From an uncultured Bacilli bacterium (lineage in GTDB: Bacteria; Bacillota_I; Bacilli_A; RF39; UBA660), in contig CANRDA010000059.1 of the NCBI GenBank assembly GCA_947629285.1, forward strand, positions 1 through 5,582: a DNA stretch of 5,582 bases. Direction: 5' to 3'. The position numbers and the translations under genes are program-made. The notes beneath the pieces were generated by a model that saw nothing but the letters and a program-made list of their open reading frames with translations, searched no databases and was not told the DNA's origin. Below are positions 3,824 to 5,582 of this stretch, in pieces. Position 1 is the first letter of the stretch; every line of letters starts with the position of its first letter.

Positions 3824-5227
3824 TTATATTCTTTCAATTTTCAAGAAATTAGTTCTCTTAACTGGTGCGTTATTTGGAAATCCACCTGTTATAACTATTA
3901 AATCATTTTCTTTTAAATTAATAAATTCTTTTGTCTTTACTATTGCTTCTTCAATTAATTTATCAGTACTTTCATATACTGGAAGAAGTGTAGAATAAAC
4001 ACCAAATCTTAAGGATAACTGATGTGCGACTTTCTCTTTAGGACAAGCAGCAAGAATTATTGTTTTTGGTCTTAAATTACTTATTTTTTGTGCGGTAAAA
4101 CCTGATATCGTAGCTGCAACTATTACTTTAACTTCTAACATATTTGATGCATCTACTACACTTCTAGCGATAGTGTCAGTTATATCTGCTTCATATTCAG
4201 GTTTAACTACATTCTCATAGTCTATATATTTTTCAGTATTTTCAACTATTTCAGACATATATTTAACTGCATCTATAGGATATTTACCTGTGGTAGTCTC
4301 TCCACTTAACATTACAGCATCCGTTCCATCTAGTACAGCATTTGCAATATCTGTAACCTCAGCTCTCGTAGGACGAGCACTTGTATACATACTTGCAAGC
4401 ATCTCAGTTGCAACTATACAAAATTTACCTGATTTTCTACATTTACTTATTATTTGCTTTTGTATTATTGGAAGTTCTCTCATAGGTACTTCTACACCTA
4501 AATCACCACGAGCAACCATTATACCATCACTATACTTTATAATATCATCTAAATTAGATAAAGCAGTATTACTTTCAATTTTAGATATTATTAACATATC
4601 ACTATTTTCATTTTTTAATATTTCTTTTACTGCTAATATATCCTCTTTACTTGATACAAAAGATAAAGCTAAAAAATCTCCATCATGATGAGCAGCATAT
4701 ATTATATCTTTTTTATCATCTTCACTTATAAAAGGCATTTCAAGATTAACGCCAGGTACATTTATACCCTTTTTACTTCCTAAAATTCCACCTACTACAA
4801 TACTACAAGTAAGTCCTTTAGAATCTTTATCTACTACTAATAATTTCATAAGACCATCTTCAAGTAATATAATATCATTTATATTTATTCTATCTAGTGC
4901 ATCTTTATAATTTACTGTTATAGCTTCACTAGTACCTATTATATCATCCTTAACAAGTCTTATAGTATTTCCTTCTTTTAATAAAATATCTTCTTTAACA
5001 TTACCAGTTCTAAAATCTGGACCTTTTGTGTCATATAATATTCCAACATTAGTTTTTAACTCTTTATTAATTTTGTGTACTAAATCAATAACATTTTTTG
5101 TTTCAGATTCAGTTGCATGAGTAAAATTAATACGTGCGACATTCATTCCATTTTCTATCATAGATTTCATTACTTCATATTTATTACTAGCAGGTCCTAT
5201 ACTACATATTATTTTTGTTTTTTTCAT
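3824..5227 (-). CDS. pyk: Pyruvate kinase
   Basis: The product has 467 residues from ATG 5225-5227 and converts phosphoenolpyruvate and ADP to pyruvate and ATP in the cytoplasm. It starts MKKTKIICSIGPAS. It contains ARINFTHA (substrate and K+ site, usually RxNFSHG), DTKGPDFRTG (66-75), active-site signature IISKIESN with catalytic Lys216, VARGDLGVEVP (238-248), ARPTRAEVTDIANAVLDGTD and LSGETTTGKYP, then the C-terminal domain. The extra phosphohistidine-like domain of Bacillus pyruvate kinases is absent. Deviations are Thr and Ala for Ser and Gly in NFSHG, and ATEMLASM for the usual ATQMLxSM. A TTG three codons upstream (5234-5236) sits closer to the only SD (GGAAGGA, complement of 5242-5248), so a 470-residue form is possible. 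I favour the ATG because homologues start there. It has its own promoter and may read into spoIVFA-spoIVFB. Confidence 0.95.
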   Translation of the reverse strand: MKKTKIICSIGPASNKYEVMKSMIENGMNVARINFTHATESETKNVIDLVHKINKELKTNVGILYDTKGPDFRTGNVKEDILLKEGNTIRLVKDDIIGTSEAITVNYKDALDRININDIILLEDGLMKLLVVDKDSKGLTCSIVVGGILGSKKGINVPGVNLEMPFISEDDKKDIIYAAHHDGDFLALSFVSSKEDILAVKEILKNENSDMLIISKIESNTALSNLDDIIKYSDGIMVARGDLGVEVPMRELPIIQKQIISKCRKSGKFCIVATEMLASMYTSARPTRAEVTDIANAVLDGTDAVMLSGETTTGKYPIDAVKYMSEIVENTEKYIDYENVVKPEYEADITDTIARSVVDASNMLEVKVIVAATISGFTAQKISNLRPKTIILAACPKEKVAHQLSLRFGVYSTLLPVYESTDKLIEEAIVKTKEFINLKENDLIVITGGFPNNAPVKRTNFLKIERI

Positions 5228-5320
5228 ATAAATCAATCATTCCTTCCATTTATTCAAAGCACACATAGTCATGAAATTTTTAATATATTTTTAGACTATC
5301 TCCTTTGCAAAACATATACC

Positions 5321-5349
5321 ATTCTAACATACATAAGAATAAAATGCAA
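5321..5349 (-). promoter_or_regulatory. Promoter of pyk
   Basis: The minus strand reads TTGCAT (complement of 5344-5349), 17 bases, TAGAAT (complement of 5321-5326), with TG at the extended -10 position (TGTTAGAAT). The predicted start is near 5314, giving a leader of about 87 nt. That leader carries a weak inverted repeat (ATAGTC and GACTAT) around an AAAGGAGATAG stretch that has no start codon at SD distance. It is located right after the terminator of the upstream pilin-like gene. Confidence 0.65.
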
Positions 5350-5371
5350 TAAAAACTGTGCATTACACAGT
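5350..5371. terminator. Terminator after the pilin-like gene
   Basis: ACTGTG-CATTA-CACAGT (5355-5371) is a perfect 6-bp stem. On the minus strand it is followed by TTTTTATT and ends the pilin-like gene 30 bases after its stop. On the plus strand it is followed by CTTTTATT, so weak bidirectional function is possible. Confidence 0.7.
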
Positions 5372-5400
5372 CTTTTATTAATTTATACTTAAGCAAAGTT

Positions 5401-5582
5401 TTATGTAGTTGGAGAAAGAACTACACGGAATGAATAGTCACTGTATCTATCGCCTCTTCCACCGCTGAAGTAGAACATGCCCGCCTTGGACGTATTGTTA
5501 TAGTAGCCCCCGCGTTTGAACCATGGATTGCTAGTGGAAACAAAGTTAGCGTTTTACAGTTTAATCCCTTTGTGCCTAATTC
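5401..5582 (-). pseudogene. Pilin-like surface protein, C-terminal end, frameshifted (partial at window edge)
   Basis: The frame ending at TAA 5401-5403 codes for 50 residues containing NPWFKRGGYYNN, AGMFYFSGG and SFRVVLSPTT. This W-F-x-RGG ... AG-x-F-x-F ... SFRVVL pattern is the C-terminal part of a C-type-lectin/formylglycine-generating-enzyme-like fold seen at the ends of many Firmicutes pilin-like and variable surface proteins. The frame is closed upstream by TAA (complement of 5554-5556). Just before this, another frame reads ELGTKGLNCK, which would join smoothly as ...CKNANFVSTSNPWF if the AAAA run (complement of 5552-5555) had one more A. So a one-base deletion is likely: real decay, phase variation, or a sequence error. 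GC is about 43% by hand count (about half in 5451-5540), far above the rest, and C-ending codons are frequent. The N-terminal part lies outside the window. Confidence 0.65.

Noticed and set aside
3780..4688. Plus-strand open frames over pyk (3780-3998 and 4290-4688) and one over the pyk start (5117-5392)
   Set aside because: They are mirror frames of pyruvate kinase and its leader, with no SD, odd Phe/Ile/Ser-rich composition and no family motif.
5250..5310. Inverted repeat (ATAGTC and GACTAT) in the pyk leader as a riboswitch or attenuator
   Set aside because: Only six base pairs across a long AT-rich loop, no terminator stem and no recognisable riboswitch core.

Overview
This window comes from an AT-rich, low-GC Gram-positive bacterium, probably an uncultured gut-type member of the Bacilli/Mollicutes side of the Firmicutes. 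The evidence is the base composition, AGGAGG-type Shine-Dalgarno (SD) sites, sigma-A-like promoters, and the order spoIVFA-spoIVFB-rplU-prp-rpmA, which also occurs in Bacillus subtilis. Stop codons include TGA and tryptophan is TGG, so the standard bacterial code applies. The exact clade cannot be read from this sequence.

Region 1 (1-705): the start of a type IV pilin-like prepilin gene runs off the left edge on the minus strand. It is divergent from a 147-residue regulator with two tandem Cro/CI-type helix-turn-helix domains. A perfect 8-bp inverted repeat (187-205) touches the pilin -10 box and is a good operator candidate.

Region 2 (705-1275) has no long gene but is dense with signals. 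It holds a perfect bidirectional terminator (733-756), two near-identical minus-strand promoters (818-854 and 1187-1223), and a partial copy of the 3' end and terminator of rpmA (861-899). Between them is what looks like an undescribed type I toxin-antitoxin locus. A plus-strand promoter drives a short mRNA whose SD is buried in a 5' hairpin and which encodes a 27-residue, almost purely hydrophobic peptide (997-1080). A convergent consensus promoter drives an antisense RNA over the mRNA 3' end. GGTGATA occurs three times (twice in the 5' leader, once in the shared hairpin), which would let the antisense RNA also base-pair with the toxin ribosome-binding site. This resembles the logic of the pAD1 par (fst) locus, without visible peptide similarity to Fst.

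Region 3 (1276-3788, minus strand): a small Lys-rich orphan ORF lies beyond the rpmA terminator. Upstream of it is the ribosomal operon: an L21-type leader, rplU (L21), prp (the protease that trims L27) and rpmA (L27 with a cleavable N-terminal extension). Its TTGACA-N17-TATGAT promoter lies in the 3' end of spoIVFB. SpoIVFB is a membrane M50 metalloprotease with HELGH and PLDG motifs. SpoIVFA is its membrane-anchored partner with a catalytically dead LytM-like domain.

Region 4 (3824-5371, minus strand): pyruvate kinase, with its own promoter. There is no terminator before spoIVFA, so pyk-spoIVFA-spoIVFB may be one transcript.

Region 5 (5401-5582, minus strand): the 3' end of a second pilin-like gene with a C-terminal fold resembling C-type-lectin/formylglycine-generating-enzyme proteins. 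It is about 43% GC by hand count in a very AT-rich window, rich in C-ending codons, and interrupted by an apparent one-base frameshift. It may be a decayed gene, a sequence error, or a cassette or target of a diversification system.
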